64,000 nucleotides of DNA from Georgenia subflava (GTDB lineage Bacteria; Actinomycetota; Actinomycetes; Actinomycetales; Actinomycetaceae), in NCBI RefSeq assembly GCF_009193155.1, contig NZ_VUKD01000001.1, positions 992,001-1,056,000 on the forward strand. Reading direction: 5' to 3'. The position numbers were made by a program, and so were the translations under genes. Under the pieces are notes generated by a model, which had not been told where the DNA came from, ran no database searches, and saw nothing but the letters and a program-made list of their open reading frames with translations. This document shows positions 17,919 through 26,992 of the stretch, one piece after another. Positions within the stretch are counted from its first letter, which is position 1. Each line of letters begins with the position of its first letter.

Positions 17919-18587
17919 TCAGGCGGGCGCCGACCAGCGGTCGAGCGCGTCGACGGTCAGCCGAACCACCTCGTCGAGCGTGCCCGGCTCCTTGAAGAGG
18001 TGGGTCGCACCGGGGACGACGGCGATCTCCACCTCGCCCGCGAGCGCCCGGGCCGCCTCCCGGTTGAGCTCGAGCACCTGGGTGTCCGCACCGCCCACGA
18101 CGAGCAGGGTGGGGACCCGCACCCTCGACAGGGCCTCGCCGGCGAGGTCCGGCCGCCCGCCCCGTGAGACCACTCCGGCGACGCGCTCGGGCCGGTCGGC
18201 CGCGGTGATCAGCGCCGCGGCGGCGCCGGTGCTCGCCCCGAAGGTGACGACCGGCAGCCCCGCTGTCGCCGTCCGTCGGCCCTCCCCCGTCCACCAGTCC
18301 ACGGCACCGGTGAGCCGGGTGGCGAGCATCTCGATGTCGAAGCGCAGGTGCCGCGTCGTCGCGTCGACCTGCGCCTCCGCCGGGGTGAGGAGGTCCATCA
18401 GCAGCGTCGCGTAGCCGGCCGCCCGCAGCGATGCGGCCACGTGCCGGTTCCGCGGGCTGCGGCGCCCGCTGCCGGAGCCGTGCGCGAAGACGACCAGGGC
18501 GCGCGCACCGGCAGGGGTGCCGAGGTCGGCGTCGAGCGCGACGTCGCCGACCTGGATACGCACCGACCGCTCGTCCGCGTCGCTCAT
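17919..18587 (-). CDS. Alpha/beta hydrolase (dienelactone hydrolase-like)
   Basis: A 222-residue soluble hydrolase. An oxyanion-type FAHGSGSGRRSPRN lies near residue 35, a nucleophile elbow TFGASTGAAAAL near residue 120 (Ser), and a late GATHLFKEPG supplies the His. The set resembles the dienelactone hydrolase-like proteins that are often coupled to phosphoribosyltransferase-domain partners in actinobacteria. ATG 18587 overlaps the preceding PRTase stop (ATGA), so the two are translated as a pair. Substrate is unknown. Confidence 0.85.
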   Translation of the reverse strand: MSDADERSVRIQVGDVALDADLGTPAGARALVVFAHGSGSGRRSPRNRHVAASLRAAGYATLLMDLLTPAEAQVDATTRHLRFDIEMLATRLTGAVDWWTGEGRRTATAGLPVVTFGASTGAAAALITAADRPERVAGVVSRGGRPDLAGEALSRVRVPTLLVVGGADTQVLELNREAARALAGEVEIAVVPGATHLFKEPGTLDEVVRLTVDALDRWSAPA

Positions 18588-19270
18588 CGTCCCGGAGGGC
18601 TCCCCCGACGGGTCCTGCCGGTGCCGGCGAGCGCCGCGCGCACCTCGTCGTCGCTGGTCTGGGAGAAGTCGAGATAGCCCTGGCCGACGCCGTAGAAGGG
18701 CTCGGGCATCCACGGGCACACCACCTCGTCGGCCTCGGCCCCGACGGCAAGGCAGCTGGGGGCGGAGCCGACCGGTACCGCCACGACGAGCCGGCTCGGC
18801 GCCTGCTGCCTCAGCGCGGCCAGGGCGGCCCGCACGGACGAGCCGGTGGCCAGCCCATCGTCGACGACGACCGCCACCCTGCCGCTCAGCGGTTCTCGGG
18901 GACGGTCACCCCGGTAGAGCTCCTCCCGACGGCGCAGCTCGGCGGTCTCGGCCGCCAGCACCCCGTCGAACGCCTCCCGGCCGACGGCGGCACGGTCGAG
19001 CACCCGTTCGTTGCGCACCACCGTGACCGTCTCGCCCACGGCGGTGATGGCGCCCATGGCCAGCTCCGGCTGCCCCGGCACGCCGAGCTTGCGGACCACG
19101 ACGACGTCCAGCGGCGCACCGAGGGTTGCCGCGACCTCGGCGGCCACCGGGACGCCGCCGCGCGGCAGGCCGAGCACGACGACGTCGTCCCGCCCCGCGT
19201 ACGCGGTGAGCTCGTGGGCCAACACCCGACCGGCCTCGGACCGGTCGGCGTACGGCTCGTCGCGCCTCAT
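18584..19270 (-). CDS. Phosphoribosyltransferase-domain protein
   Basis: A 228-residue protein with a phosphoribosyltransferase fold: VLGLPRGGVPVAAEVA near residue 35 and the PRPP loop VAVVVDDGLATGSSV near residue 130. A VVRKLGVPGQPELAMGAI segment is typical of the uncharacterised PRTase family found beside hydrolases. The ATGA junction with the alpha/beta hydrolase gene shows translational coupling. In some bacteria the two domains are fused in one protein, which supports a shared but still unknown pathway. Confidence 0.85.
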   Translation of the reverse strand: MRRDEPYADRSEAGRVLAHELTAYAGRDDVVVLGLPRGGVPVAAEVAATLGAPLDVVVVRKLGVPGQPELAMGAITAVGETVTVVRNERVLDRAAVGREAFDGVLAAETAELRRREELYRGDRPREPLSGRVAVVVDDGLATGSSVRAALAALRQQAPSRLVVAVPVGSAPSCLAVGAEADEVVCPWMPEPFYGVGQGYLDFSQTSDDEVRAALAGTGRTRRGSPPGR

Positions 19271-19458
19271 CGTCTCCCCCGTCAGTCCGCGCTGACGCGT
19301 CGAGCGTAGGCACGCCTGTCCGCCGTCGCACCCTGGCCATGGTCGGCCTCGGCTCGAGGCTCTCGGCCGCACCCGCACCCTGCGTGTGAGCGGCCGGCTC
19401 GCCACGCAGGGGGTCGGTCGGCTCGGCACGGCGTCTGGTCGGCGGCTCAGCTGCAGCG

Positions 19459-19824
19459 CTACGGCCCGCCGGGCGCCTGGAAGAGCCCGAACGGCGAGCC
19501 CTGGTCGTCGCGGCACAGCTTGAACCGCCCGTACGTGGCCTGGGACTCCTCGTCGCCGTCGACGTCGGTGCCCTCCACCGAGCCACCGAGCTCGTGGACC
19601 CGTGCGACCGCGCCGTCGATGTCGTCCACCCGGAAGAAGAGGTACGGGGACGAGCCGGCGTCGCCGCCGTGGATCCCGCCGGGGACGTTCGGGGTCGTGA
19701 TCATCGCACCGTCGCCGCCGGCGGGTCCGGGGGCGAAGCTCCAGCCGAAGAGTGCCTCGTAGAACGCCCGCCCGCGGGCGGCGTCGGCCACGCCGAGCTC
19801 GAAGAACGCCAGCTCACCGGACAT
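19459..19824 (-). CDS. VOC/glyoxalase-fold protein
   Basis: A 121-residue vicinal-oxygen-chelate protein. It starts with FFELGVADAARGRAFYEALFGW, continues with SPYLFFRVDDIDGAVARVHELGG and ends with the DDQGSPFGLFQ strand that closes the betaalphabetabetabeta module. Members are metal-dependent lyases, dioxygenases or binding proteins; ligands cannot be named from sequence. It has no coupled neighbour. Confidence 0.85.
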   Translation of the reverse strand: MSGELAFFELGVADAARGRAFYEALFGWSFAPGPAGGDGAMITTPNVPGGIHGGDAGSSPYLFFRVDDIDGAVARVHELGGSVEGTDVDGDEESQATYGRFKLCRDDQGSPFGLFQAPGGP

Positions 19825-19931
19825 CGTCGTCTCCGTTCGTCGGTGCGCCCGACGCTACGGCCCGGCCGGAGCTCGCGGCAAGCCCCCTGTGCGGACCGGT
19901 AGGAGAAGGGGCACGTCCGGCTACGAGCGAC

Positions 19932-20939
19932 TCAGGCCGCGTCGTGACCGCCGCCGCCAGCCTCCTTCTCGAGGCCGGGCAGCATCTGGTGGGGCAGGTC
20001 CTCGACCGGGATGACGACCATGTCGTCGATCTTCCAGTCCAGGTCGATCGCGGCCTCGCGGGCCAGCCGGAGGTCCTCCATGGTCGGGTTGTGGCCCTCC
20101 ACCGGCACCACGAACGACTCGACGTGGAAGACGTGACCCTGGTCGCGCACCCGCGAGCGGACGTCCGCGACCCAGGAGAGGTCACCGAGACGGTCGTCGA
20201 TGGCCGGCACCAGCGGGTGCGGGTCCTGGCCGTCGTAGGTCTCGGCGCGGGCGTCCATCAGGGCGCCGACCGCGACGCGGAGGTTCCTCACGCCGTCGTG
20301 CAGGATGCTGCCGGAGATGAAGAGCGCGGCGGCCGCGTCCGCCCACCACAGCCCCAGGCCGATCCCGAGGATGCCGAGGATCCCGCCCACGGCGGTCATC
20401 CAGTCCGCCTTGTTCATGTCCGCGTCGGCGAACAGCACGCGGTCGTGCAGCTTCTCCGCCAGCGGCATCTTGGCCCGGCCGAGCAGCACCGGCGGCACCG
20501 CGGTGTAGGCGAGCACCGCGATCATGAGCCAGCCGGACCAGAACGCCTGGCCACCGAGCTCCATGAGACCGACGGGCGGGTGCTCCGCCTTGACGAGCCC
20601 CGAGGCGGAGTCCCAGACCATGAACGAACCCATCGCGCACAGTGCCGTGGCGGCCACCAGGTGCCCGACGCCGACCGCCCGGTGATAGCCGTAGGGGTGC
20701 TGGGGGCTGGGGCGGCGCTTGGTGCGGTGGACGGCGACGAGGAACGCGATCGGCGGGATGAAGGACAGCATGTCCTCCATCCAGGCGGCCTTCATCGCCT
20801 GCGAGCTGCCCATCGCCAGGTAGACCCCGGTGACCGCGGTGATCAGGAACGCGATCGTCAGCCACGACAGCCGGACGGCGCGCCGCAGCGCCCGCTCCTG
20901 CTCCTCGGGGAGCTCGGTGTGCCCGAACCTCGCGCTCAT
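19932..20939 (-). CDS. Cation diffusion facilitator family transporter
   Basis: A 335-residue membrane protein with about six transmembrane helices and a soluble C-terminal domain (residues 230-320). ADADMNKADWMTAVGGILGILGIGLGLWWAD (split over helix five) carries the acidic residues that bind metal in this family. The helix-two site (FIPPIAFLVAV) is less canonical, so specificity is uncertain; zinc, iron or manganese export is the usual role. Its ATG overlaps the stop of a solute-binding-like lipoprotein gene, an unusual pairing for this transporter class. A His/Asp-rich tail ends the protein. Confidence 0.82.
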   Translation of the reverse strand: MSARFGHTELPEEQERALRRAVRLSWLTIAFLITAVTGVYLAMGSSQAMKAAWMEDMLSFIPPIAFLVAVHRTKRRPSPQHPYGYHRAVGVGHLVAATALCAMGSFMVWDSASGLVKAEHPPVGLMELGGQAFWSGWLMIAVLAYTAVPPVLLGRAKMPLAEKLHDRVLFADADMNKADWMTAVGGILGILGIGLGLWWADAAAALFISGSILHDGVRNLRVAVGALMDARAETYDGQDPHPLVPAIDDRLGDLSWVADVRSRVRDQGHVFHVESFVVPVEGHNPTMEDLRLAREAAIDLDWKIDDMVVIPVEDLPHQMLPGLEKEAGGGGHDAA

Positions 20940-21415
20940 ACCGGCAGGTCCTGGTCGAGGAGGAAGCGCTCCAGCTCCACGAGGAACGCGTTCTCGCCCA
21001 TCGGCGTGGCCATGACGTGCAGCTCGTCCTCGCCGTGCGGTCCGGTGGTGACGGTGTAGCGGTAGGTCAGCGCGACCTTGCTCGACCAGGGCGACTTCGC
21101 CGTCAGGCCACCGATGATCAGGTCGAGCCCGTCGTGCTCGAGCTGGCCGACGAGGTCCTCCTCCCCGCCCGGCACCCAGACGATCTCCGCGTCGATCGAC
21201 CGCGCGAAGTCCTGGACGAGCTCCACCTCGGTGCCGGCGGGCTCCCCCTCCGGACCGTCCGGCAGGGACGTCCACGGCGGGTTGGGCGAGACACCGACCC
21301 GGAGACTGCCGCCCGTGACGTGGTCGAGCGTGCCGTCCGGGTCGGTCGGGATGGTCGCCGAGCAGCCGCCGAGGGCGAGCAGCAGCCCGGCTGCGGCGAC
21401 GAATCTCCTGGTCAC
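20936..21415 (-). CDS. Short family-3 solute-binding lipoprotein
   Basis: A 159-residue exported lipoprotein: an N-terminal Arg pair, a hydrophobic stretch, then lipobox LALGGC. The mature part begins like a family-3 binding protein (GSLRVGVSPNPPWTS, then GTEVELVQDFARSI and DLIIGGLTAKSPW). It ends early, at about 60 percent of the usual 250 residues, so the second lobe is incomplete. The gene is coupled to the cation transporter by ATGA. GTG 21415 gives the most conventional signal peptide; TTG 21427 is an alternative. Confidence 0.75.
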   Translation of the reverse strand: MTRRFVAAAGLLLALGGCSATIPTDPDGTLDHVTGGSLRVGVSPNPPWTSLPDGPEGEPAGTEVELVQDFARSIDAEIVWVPGGEEDLVGQLEHDGLDLIIGGLTAKSPWSSKVALTYRYTVTTGPHGEDELHVMATPMGENAFLVELERFLLDQDLPV

Positions 21416-21523
21416 AGGGCCAGTCAACCCCAGAACCGGAGGCGCGCATCTCGGGCGAGGCCAGCCGTGCCCGGAGCCCGCCGTGCAGCGGGCGGCCCGG
21501 TCGGCTGCCGACCGGGACCGCGC

Positions 21524-22423
21524 TCAGGAGGGCGGGTTCAGCTGGGCCAGAGCGGCCTCCCGGTGCTCCGCCTCCCCGGTCCGGATCGCGTAGAGACCGT
21601 AGGCGACAGGGCCTGCCGCCATGAGCTCCGCGCAGTGCTCGGCGAGGCGCGGCCAGACCCGGCCGCCGGCCCGCGTGTACGCCTCGACGGTCACGGCGAA
21701 GGCCTCCGGCGTCGTGATCGAGTGGTGCAGGGCGAAGTCCCGCCCGGGGTCGGAGACCTTGGCCGTCGTCCAGTCCAGCACGCCGGTGACGGAGTCGTCC
21801 TCTGCCACGAGGACGTGCACCGGGTACAGCTCGCCGTGGGTCATGACCGACCAGTCCGGCCAGTAGCTGTCGTCGTCGAGCCACGCGGTCCACCGGTCGA
21901 CCAGGTGCTCGGCGACATCCAGCTCGGCGCGGACGGTGGCGACGTCCGCGCGCCAGCGTTCGCGCACCTCGGCGGGCCCCTCGACCGTGACGCCGGCGGC
22001 CCGGGCGACCTCGACGTCGATGCCGTGCAGCTGCGCGAGCAGCTCGCCGAACGCCGCCGAGTACCGGGCGGAGGTCATGTCCAGGCGCCACGTGAGCTCG
22101 CCCGTCGCGGCGTCGAAGGTCAGACCTGGTTCGCCCGGCAGGAGCGGGTAGGCGAGCAGGTCGCGTGCGCGCACCTGCCAGTCCGGCACCGCCACCGACA
22201 GCGCCGGGCCGACGAGGTCGAGGATCGCCCCCTCGGCGTCGACGCCGTCCGCGACGTCGGGGCGGCGCGGGATCCGCAGGACCCACGACTCGCCGTCGAC
22301 GGTCCTCGCCATCGCCACCCGGTAGTCCAGCCCGGTCTCGTCGACCCGGACCGACCCGGGCTCGATCCGCAGGCCGTGGGTCCGGGCGAGCGCGACGATC
22401 TCGGGCACTGTCTCGGCAGTCAC
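21524..22423 (-). CDS. Macrolide 2'-phosphotransferase-like (Mph family)
   Basis: A 299-residue APH-fold kinase that resembles macrolide 2'-phosphotransferases. It starts VPEIVALARTHGLRI, has SWVLRIPRRPDVAD, VMTHGELYPVHVLV (catalytic loop with Glu in place of the more common Asp after Gly), and GVLDWTTAKVSDPGRDFA for metal binding. Chromosomal copies are common in actinobacteria and may protect against macrolides, but phosphorylation of a macrolide is inferred. GTG 22423 begins at the family's usual length; GTG 22441 is possible. Confidence 0.8.
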   Translation of the reverse strand: MTAETVPEIVALARTHGLRIEPGSVRVDETGLDYRVAMARTVDGESWVLRIPRRPDVADGVDAEGAILDLVGPALSVAVPDWQVRARDLLAYPLLPGEPGLTFDAATGELTWRLDMTSARYSAAFGELLAQLHGIDVEVARAAGVTVEGPAEVRERWRADVATVRAELDVAEHLVDRWTAWLDDDSYWPDWSVMTHGELYPVHVLVAEDDSVTGVLDWTTAKVSDPGRDFALHHSITTPEAFAVTVEAYTRAGGRVWPRLAEHCAELMAAGPVAYGLYAIRTGEAEHREAALAQLNPPS

Positions 22424-22655
22424 AAGGGCAACGTCCCACACGGGCGCTCCGGCCGTGAAGCGGAATACGGCCGACCGGCGCGCCCGCCGACGTCCCGGGC
22501 CCGCACGCCGCCCGCCGGCCGGCTCGCCCCGGTACCGTGAGGGCGGCGACGGAGCCGGTCACGAGCCGCGGGACCCGGTCCCGGCCGTCGCCTGGCCATC
22601 CGGACGTGCGGGGCGACCCCCCGGCGCGTCCAGACCACGCGAAGGAGCTGGACGG

Positions 22656-23414
22656 ATGAAACTTCAGGGCAGCACGGCCGTCGTCACCGGTGGCGCCTCG
22701 GGGCTGGGAGCGGCCACCACGGCCGCCCTGGTCGACGGCGGGGCAAGGGTGTTCGCCGTCGACCTGCCGGCGGCGCTCGATAAGGTCGCCCGCGTCGACG
22801 GCGCGGAGTACCTCGCCGCAGACGTGACCGACGCCGACCAGGTGCATGCCGCCGTCGCCACCGCGGCCGGCTCAGGGGTGCCTCTGCGCATCGCCGTGGC
22901 GTGCGCCGGCATCGCGCCCGGCGCGCGGATCCTCGGAAAGCAGGGGGTGCACGACCTGGCGCTCTTCGCCAAGGTCGTCGACGTCAACCTCGTCGGCACG
23001 TTCCATCTCCTCGCCCTGGCCGCCGAGCAGATCGCCGCCACCGAGCCTGACGCCGACGGCCAGCGCGGCGTCATCGTGAGCACGGCCTCCGTCGCCGCCT
23101 ACGAGGGCCAGGTGGGCCAGGCCGCGTACGCCGCGTCCAAGGGCGGCGTCGTCAGCCTCACGCTCCCCGCCGCGCGAGACCTCGCCCAGCACGGCATCCG
23201 GGTCAACACCGTCGCCCCGGGGATCGTCGACACCCCGATGATGGGACAGATCGACGAGGAGTTCCGCGAGCGCCTGGCCGCGGGAGTGCCGTTCCCCCAC
23301 CGGCTCGCCCGGCCCGAGGAGTACGCGAAGCTCGTGCTCGCGATCATCGACCACGACTACCTCAACGGCGAGACCGTCCGCATGGACGGCGCCCTGCGCA
23401 TGGCGCCGCGCTGA
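22656..23414 (+). CDS. SDR-family 3-hydroxyacyl-CoA dehydrogenase-like
   Basis: A 252-residue short-chain dehydrogenase. The NAD site VVTGGASGLGAATTAAL is at residues 8-24, a Ser lies in VIVSTASVAAYEGQ, the active pair sits in YAASKGG and the substrate loop in VAPGIVDTPMM. Size and motifs match bacterial type-II 3-hydroxyacyl-CoA dehydrogenases (isoleucine or fatty acid oxidation). GAAGGAGCTGG precedes ATG 22656. The acyl-CoA dehydrogenase gene begins nine bases after the stop, which suggests a shared beta-oxidation-type step. Confidence 0.87.
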   Translation: MKLQGSTAVVTGGASGLGAATTAALVDGGARVFAVDLPAALDKVARVDGAEYLAADVTDADQVHAAVATAAGSGVPLRIAVACAGIAPGARILGKQGVHDLALFAKVVDVNLVGTFHLLALAAEQIAATEPDADGQRGVIVSTASVAAYEGQVGQAAYAASKGGVVSLTLPAARDLAQHGIRVNTVAPGIVDTPMMGQIDEEFRERLAAGVPFPHRLARPEEYAKLVLAIIDHDYLNGETVRMDGALRMAPR

Positions 23415-23423
23415 GGGCCGACG

Positions 23424-24716
23424 ATGACCGACACGACACCGCGTCAGGCGGCTCCGCACCGGACCCCGCACGCCGCCCCTGCCGAGAGGTTCACGACGGC
23501 GGACCCGTCCGGCATGCGCACCACACCGGTCCCGCGGGCCGCGGGCCCCGCACCGGACACCTTCGCGGGCCTGGATCTGCTCCGTGCCGCCGAGGCGCTC
23601 CCCGACGACGAACGCACCCGGCTGACCGAGCTGCACCACCTGCTCCAGAGCGCGGTGCGTCGCCAGTCGATCGACTGCTGGAACAGGGAGGAGTTCGCCG
23701 GCGACCTCGTGGCCGTGCTGGCCGAGGCCGGTCTCGGCGCGCTCCAGCTCGAGCCCACCAGCGCCCTGTTCCGCGGGCTCGTCCACGCCGAGGTCGCGCG
23801 CGCCGACCTCTCGCTGTCCACGGTCGTCGGTGTCCACAACGAGCTCGTCGTCGGCCTGATCGACGCGCTCGGCTCCCCCGAGCAGCGCCGCGAGCTGCTG
23901 CCCGGGCTGGCGACGATGCGCACGATCGGCGCCTTCGCGCTCACCGAGCCCGACCACGGCTCCGACGTCGCCGGCGGCCTCGCCACCACCGCACGGCTGG
24001 ACGGCGACGAGTGGGTCATCGACGGTGCGAAGCGGTGGATCGGCCTGGCGACGGTCGCCGACTTCGCCGTCGTGTGGGCGCGCGACGTCACCGACGCGAC
24101 GGTCAAGGCGTTCGTCATCGAGACCGACCGGCCCGGATTCCGAGCCGTCCCGATCCGCAACAAGATCGGGCTGCGGATCATGCAGAACGCGGACGTCACC
24201 CTCGACGACGTGCGCGTGCCTGTCACCAGCCTCGTGCCGGGCGCCGTCGGGTTCGACTCGGTCAACACCGTGCTGCGGCACTCGCGCGCCTGGGTCGGGT
24301 GGCAGGCGGTCGGGCTCCAGCTCGCCGCCCTCGACGTCGCCCGCGCGTATGCCGCACGGCGTGAGCAGTTCGGCCGTCCGCTGGCCTCGTTCCAGCTGGT
24401 CCAGCTGACGCTGGCGCGGATGGCGGGCAACACCGCGTCCTCGCTGGCGCTGATGATGCAGGTGGCCCGGCTGCAGGACGCGGGGATCCTGGAGATGGCG
24501 CACTCCGCGATGGTCAAGGCGACGTGCACGACCCAGGCGCGCGAGTCCGTCTCCCTGGGGCGGAACCTCCTCGGCGGGAACGGGATGACCACCGACGGCG
24601 AGATGGCGAAGCTCTTCGGCGACGCCGAGGCGATGCACACCTACGAGGGCACCTACGAGATCAACCAGCTCATCGTCGGGCGGGCGCTGACCGGGGTCTC
24701 GGCGTTCGTGGGGTGA
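23424..24716 (+). CDS. Acyl-CoA dehydrogenase (glutaryl/short-branched-chain type)
   Basis: A 430-residue flavoprotein. It has FALTEPDHGSDVAGGLATTA, GAKRWIGLATVADFAVVWA, AYAARREQFGRPLASFQLVQ, and GNGMTTDGEMAKLF leading into YEGTYEINQLIVGRALTG, which carries the catalytic Glu. Arrangement resembles glutaryl-CoA dehydrogenases and relatives. It sits directly behind the SDR gene and probably oxidises the same acyl-CoA series. The first 45 residues are Pro/Ala-rich and lie outside the family core. Confidence 0.9.
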   Translation: MTDTTPRQAAPHRTPHAAPAERFTTADPSGMRTTPVPRAAGPAPDTFAGLDLLRAAEALPDDERTRLTELHHLLQSAVRRQSIDCWNREEFAGDLVAVLAEAGLGALQLEPTSALFRGLVHAEVARADLSLSTVVGVHNELVVGLIDALGSPEQRRELLPGLATMRTIGAFALTEPDHGSDVAGGLATTARLDGDEWVIDGAKRWIGLATVADFAVVWARDVTDATVKAFVIETDRPGFRAVPIRNKIGLRIMQNADVTLDDVRVPVTSLVPGAVGFDSVNTVLRHSRAWVGWQAVGLQLAALDVARAYAARREQFGRPLASFQLVQLTLARMAGNTASSLALMMQVARLQDAGILEMAHSAMVKATCTTQARESVSLGRNLLGGNGMTTDGEMAKLFGDAEAMHTYEGTYEINQLIVGRALTGVSAFVG

Positions 24717-24720
24717 GCCG

Positions 24721-25251
24721 TCAGTGGAGCGCGGGCACGCTCACCACGGTGACGGGACCGCGGCGGGCGACGAGCTCGGCCGACGTGAACGGGCCGTGGG
24801 AGCTGTCCGGGATGGTGGAGAACCAGCGGGGGCCGTCGATGGTCATGAGCTTCTGCCAGGCCACGCCGCCCGCGCACCGCACGATCGTCAGGTCGGCGAG
24901 GTCCTCGGCCTCGACGGAGCTGTCGACGTCGGGACGCTCGATCGGGCTCGCGTAGGTCTCGTCCATGGTCACGGCCATGCCCGCCGTCGTGAGCCGGGCT
25001 CGCACGGTGGGGCCGACGGGCACACCGACGACGTCGATGAGCCGCCGGGCGGCCAGGCTCTCGAGCGTGGCCTCGAGCCTGACGTCGAAGGTCCACACCG
25101 CCTCGCCGAGCCGGAGCCGTGCCGCGAGCGTGTCGAGGACGAGCTCCTCGACGGGGGTGAACTCCGCCTCGGTGGTCGTGCCCGACCGCTGCACGGACGC
25201 GTCGGGTCCGTGCACCGATCGGTTGCCTCGGGCGCTGCTGTGGTCACGCAT
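24721..25251 (-). CDS. Hypothetical protein
   Basis: A 176-residue protein with no recognised family. It has acidic regions (TEAEFTPVEELVLDTLAARLRLGE), an HTH-like helix pair near residue 60, and a C-terminal domain ending GPFTSAELVARRGPVTVVSVPALH. It lacks a signal peptide or membrane helix. Its 3' end comes four bases past the convergent acyl-CoA dehydrogenase stop. ATG 25251 was chosen because upstream residues are low in conserved character. Confidence 0.65.
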   Translation of the reverse strand: MRDHSSARGNRSVHGPDASVQRSGTTTEAEFTPVEELVLDTLAARLRLGEAVWTFDVRLEATLESLAARRLIDVVGVPVGPTVRARLTTAGMAVTMDETYASPIERPDVDSSVEAEDLADLTIVRCAGGVAWQKLMTIDGPRWFSTIPDSSHGPFTSAELVARRGPVTVVSVPALH

Positions 25252-25393
25252 ACCTACAGCATCGACCGTCGCGAAGCTCTCTTGAAGCACGGCCCATGGG
25301 GAGAACTCCCCATGGCGCGCACATGGCCGTGGGTTTATGGGCCGGCCGACGCCCGGTGAACGGCGCACCCGCCGCGCTACAGGGATCGCGCGG

Positions 25394-25975
25394 TCACGCG
25401 CTCCGGCTCGGTGCGCGCCGTTTCGGACGGTAGGTCCGGCCGAAAGAACGTGGACTGTCCTCGTAGATCTCGGCCAGCTCCCAGTCGACACGTTGCCCGC
25501 CGGGGACGTCGAAGATGCGAACGCCGTCGCCGAGGAACACCGGAGCGACGAAGACCTGCAGCTCGTCGATGAGGTCGTGCTCGAGCGCCTGCCGCGCGAT
25601 GTCGGCGCTGATGATCTGCACGTCTCGGTCGCCGGCGATCTCCTGAGCGCGACGGATCGCCTCGGTGATGTCGCAGTTCAGCGCCACGACCGTCGGGTCG
25701 TCGGCGAGCTCCTCCGGTCGGTGGGTCAGGATGATCTCGGTGCCGGACCAGGCGCCGCCATATGCTGCGGACGTCTGCTCGTCCCGCTCGTCCTGCTGCG
25801 CCTTGGCCGCGTCATAACCGGCGCGGCCCGAGATGATCACCGCGGCGGCTGCCGCCATCCGTTCCTCGGTGCCTTCGGCCAGCGGCTCCGCGGCGGAGAG
25901 CCAGCTCATGTCGTGGCCCGGTCCAGCGATGAAGCCGTCGATCGAGCACGTGAATCCCCAGGTGACCTTGCCCAT
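25394..25975 (-). CDS. Dihydrofolate reductase-family protein (RibD C-terminal-like)
   Basis: A 193-residue single-domain protein of the RibD C-terminal/DHFR-like fold. It begins MGKVTWGFTCSIDGFIAGPGHDMSWL, contains IISGRAGYDAAK, and has ELQVFVAPVFLGDGVRIFD near the C-terminus, all typical of the actinobacterial YwjB-like subgroup. It presumably binds NADPH, but no substrate is known. It is transcribed divergently from nothing obvious; the next minus gene downstream is the hypothetical protein above. Confidence 0.85.
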   Translation of the reverse strand: MGKVTWGFTCSIDGFIAGPGHDMSWLSAAEPLAEGTEERMAAAAAVIISGRAGYDAAKAQQDERDEQTSAAYGGAWSGTEIILTHRPEELADDPTVVALNCDITEAIRRAQEIAGDRDVQIISADIARQALEHDLIDELQVFVAPVFLGDGVRIFDVPGGQRVDWELAEIYEDSPRSFGRTYRPKRRAPSRSA

Positions 25976-26152
25976 GTCTCCTCCTCGTCGGTCCGTAATC
26001 CCGTCAGCGGCCTCACTCTCAGGAGCGGGGACGGCATCCCTTGACCCGCTACTACTCCCGAGATCATCCTCGCGCTCCAGCTCGAGATCGTGGCAGGGTC
26101 AGCAGACAGGACGCCCAGCACCGCACCACCCGCGAGGGGTTACATGGCGCAG

Positions 26153-26671
26153 TTACGCCGACGGGTTCACATCCCCGCCCCCGCCGATCTGCGCTCTCCC
26201 CCCAAGCGCAGCGAGCGCGGTGCCCGCGAGCGCCAACGCCGCCGTGGTGAGCATCCCAGTGACGATGAGTTGGAACTTCTTGTTCTCGCTATCCTTTGTG
26301 GCTTCTGCGTCAATCGCGTCCTTGAGTAAGCCGAGAATCACAAAGCGGTCTTCAGATGAGCTGTCTTCTCGCTCAAGCTCACGGCTGAGGATCTGTCGAT
26401 ACTGCTCAAACGCCTTGTGTACCTTCTTTTGGCTTTTCCAATTAAAGGTGCGAGCTCGGGTTGCCTCTTCCTCGACCTGCTTGAACGTGTCGAGGACTAG
26501 ATCCTTGAAGTTGGGAAACTGAGCGACGACTTTTAATGCGACCTCCCTGTCCATGTTCGGGAGGTCGGAGACAAAGGTCATGAACTTGTCCTTTGAAAGG
26601 TTCCTCCACGACTCGATGCCGAGTCGCTTCATCAACTCGACCTCGGCGGAGTCGCTCTGCGTCTCGCTCAT
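26153..26671 (-). CDS. Tail-anchored protein of unknown family in a low-GC insert
   Basis: A 172-residue protein of clearly lower GC than its neighbours, with a TAA stop. It has an acidic helical N-terminus (SETQSDSAEVELMKRLGIESW), an extended charged middle (VEEEATRARTFNWKSQKKVHKAFEQYRQIL), and a C-terminal hydrophobic segment (FQLIVTGMLTTAALALAGTALAAL) followed by a short Gly-rich end. That makes a tail anchor likely, with the bulk in the cytosol. AGGAGG precedes ATG 26671. No recognisable family; a phage or defence role is possible but unsupported. Confidence 0.75.
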   Translation of the reverse strand: MSETQSDSAEVELMKRLGIESWRNLSKDKFMTFVSDLPNMDREVALKVVAQFPNFKDLVLDTFKQVEEEATRARTFNWKSQKKVHKAFEQYRQILSRELEREDSSSEDRFVILGLLKDAIDAEATKDSENKKFQLIVTGMLTTAALALAGTALAALGGRAQIGGGGDVNPSA

Positions 26672-26990
26672 GTTCTCCTCCTGGGCACCGTTGCCAATTG
26701 GGCGCTTCCTCACAACTCTATCTTGCGTCTCGTATGGGTGATCCAGCCCAGGGTCCCTAATGGTTCTTGAAGATCGAGGGTGCAGTCCACGGCTGCATCC
26801 GCCTGATTCTCCGGTTGCTGCGCCCAGTCGGACGCACTGGAGCACATGAAGGGGCACTACCTCAGAGGCACGCCAGAGCCATATTCCAGCAGGCGGGCGC
26901 CCCCACTCCCATCTGTAAGGTGTGCGCGTGCCCCCACGGGTGGGTACTCCTGTCCATTTCCGACCTCCTGCGTTCGTGGAGAGTCGGCAC
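26672..26990. other. Gene-free low-GC stretch beside the foreign-looking gene
   Basis: The 320 bases between the tail-anchored protein's start and the nrdF terminator share the lower GC of that gene. They contain no convincing ORF with a ribosome site, no tRNA and no clear insertion-sequence end. It may be the flank of the same acquired segment. Confidence 0.4.
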
Positions 26991-26992
26991 GC

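Noticed and set aside
19932-22847. 971-codon minus-strand frame
   Set aside because: Read-through above the cation transporter; the upstream part is antisense or out of frame to the Mph-like and SBP-like genes.
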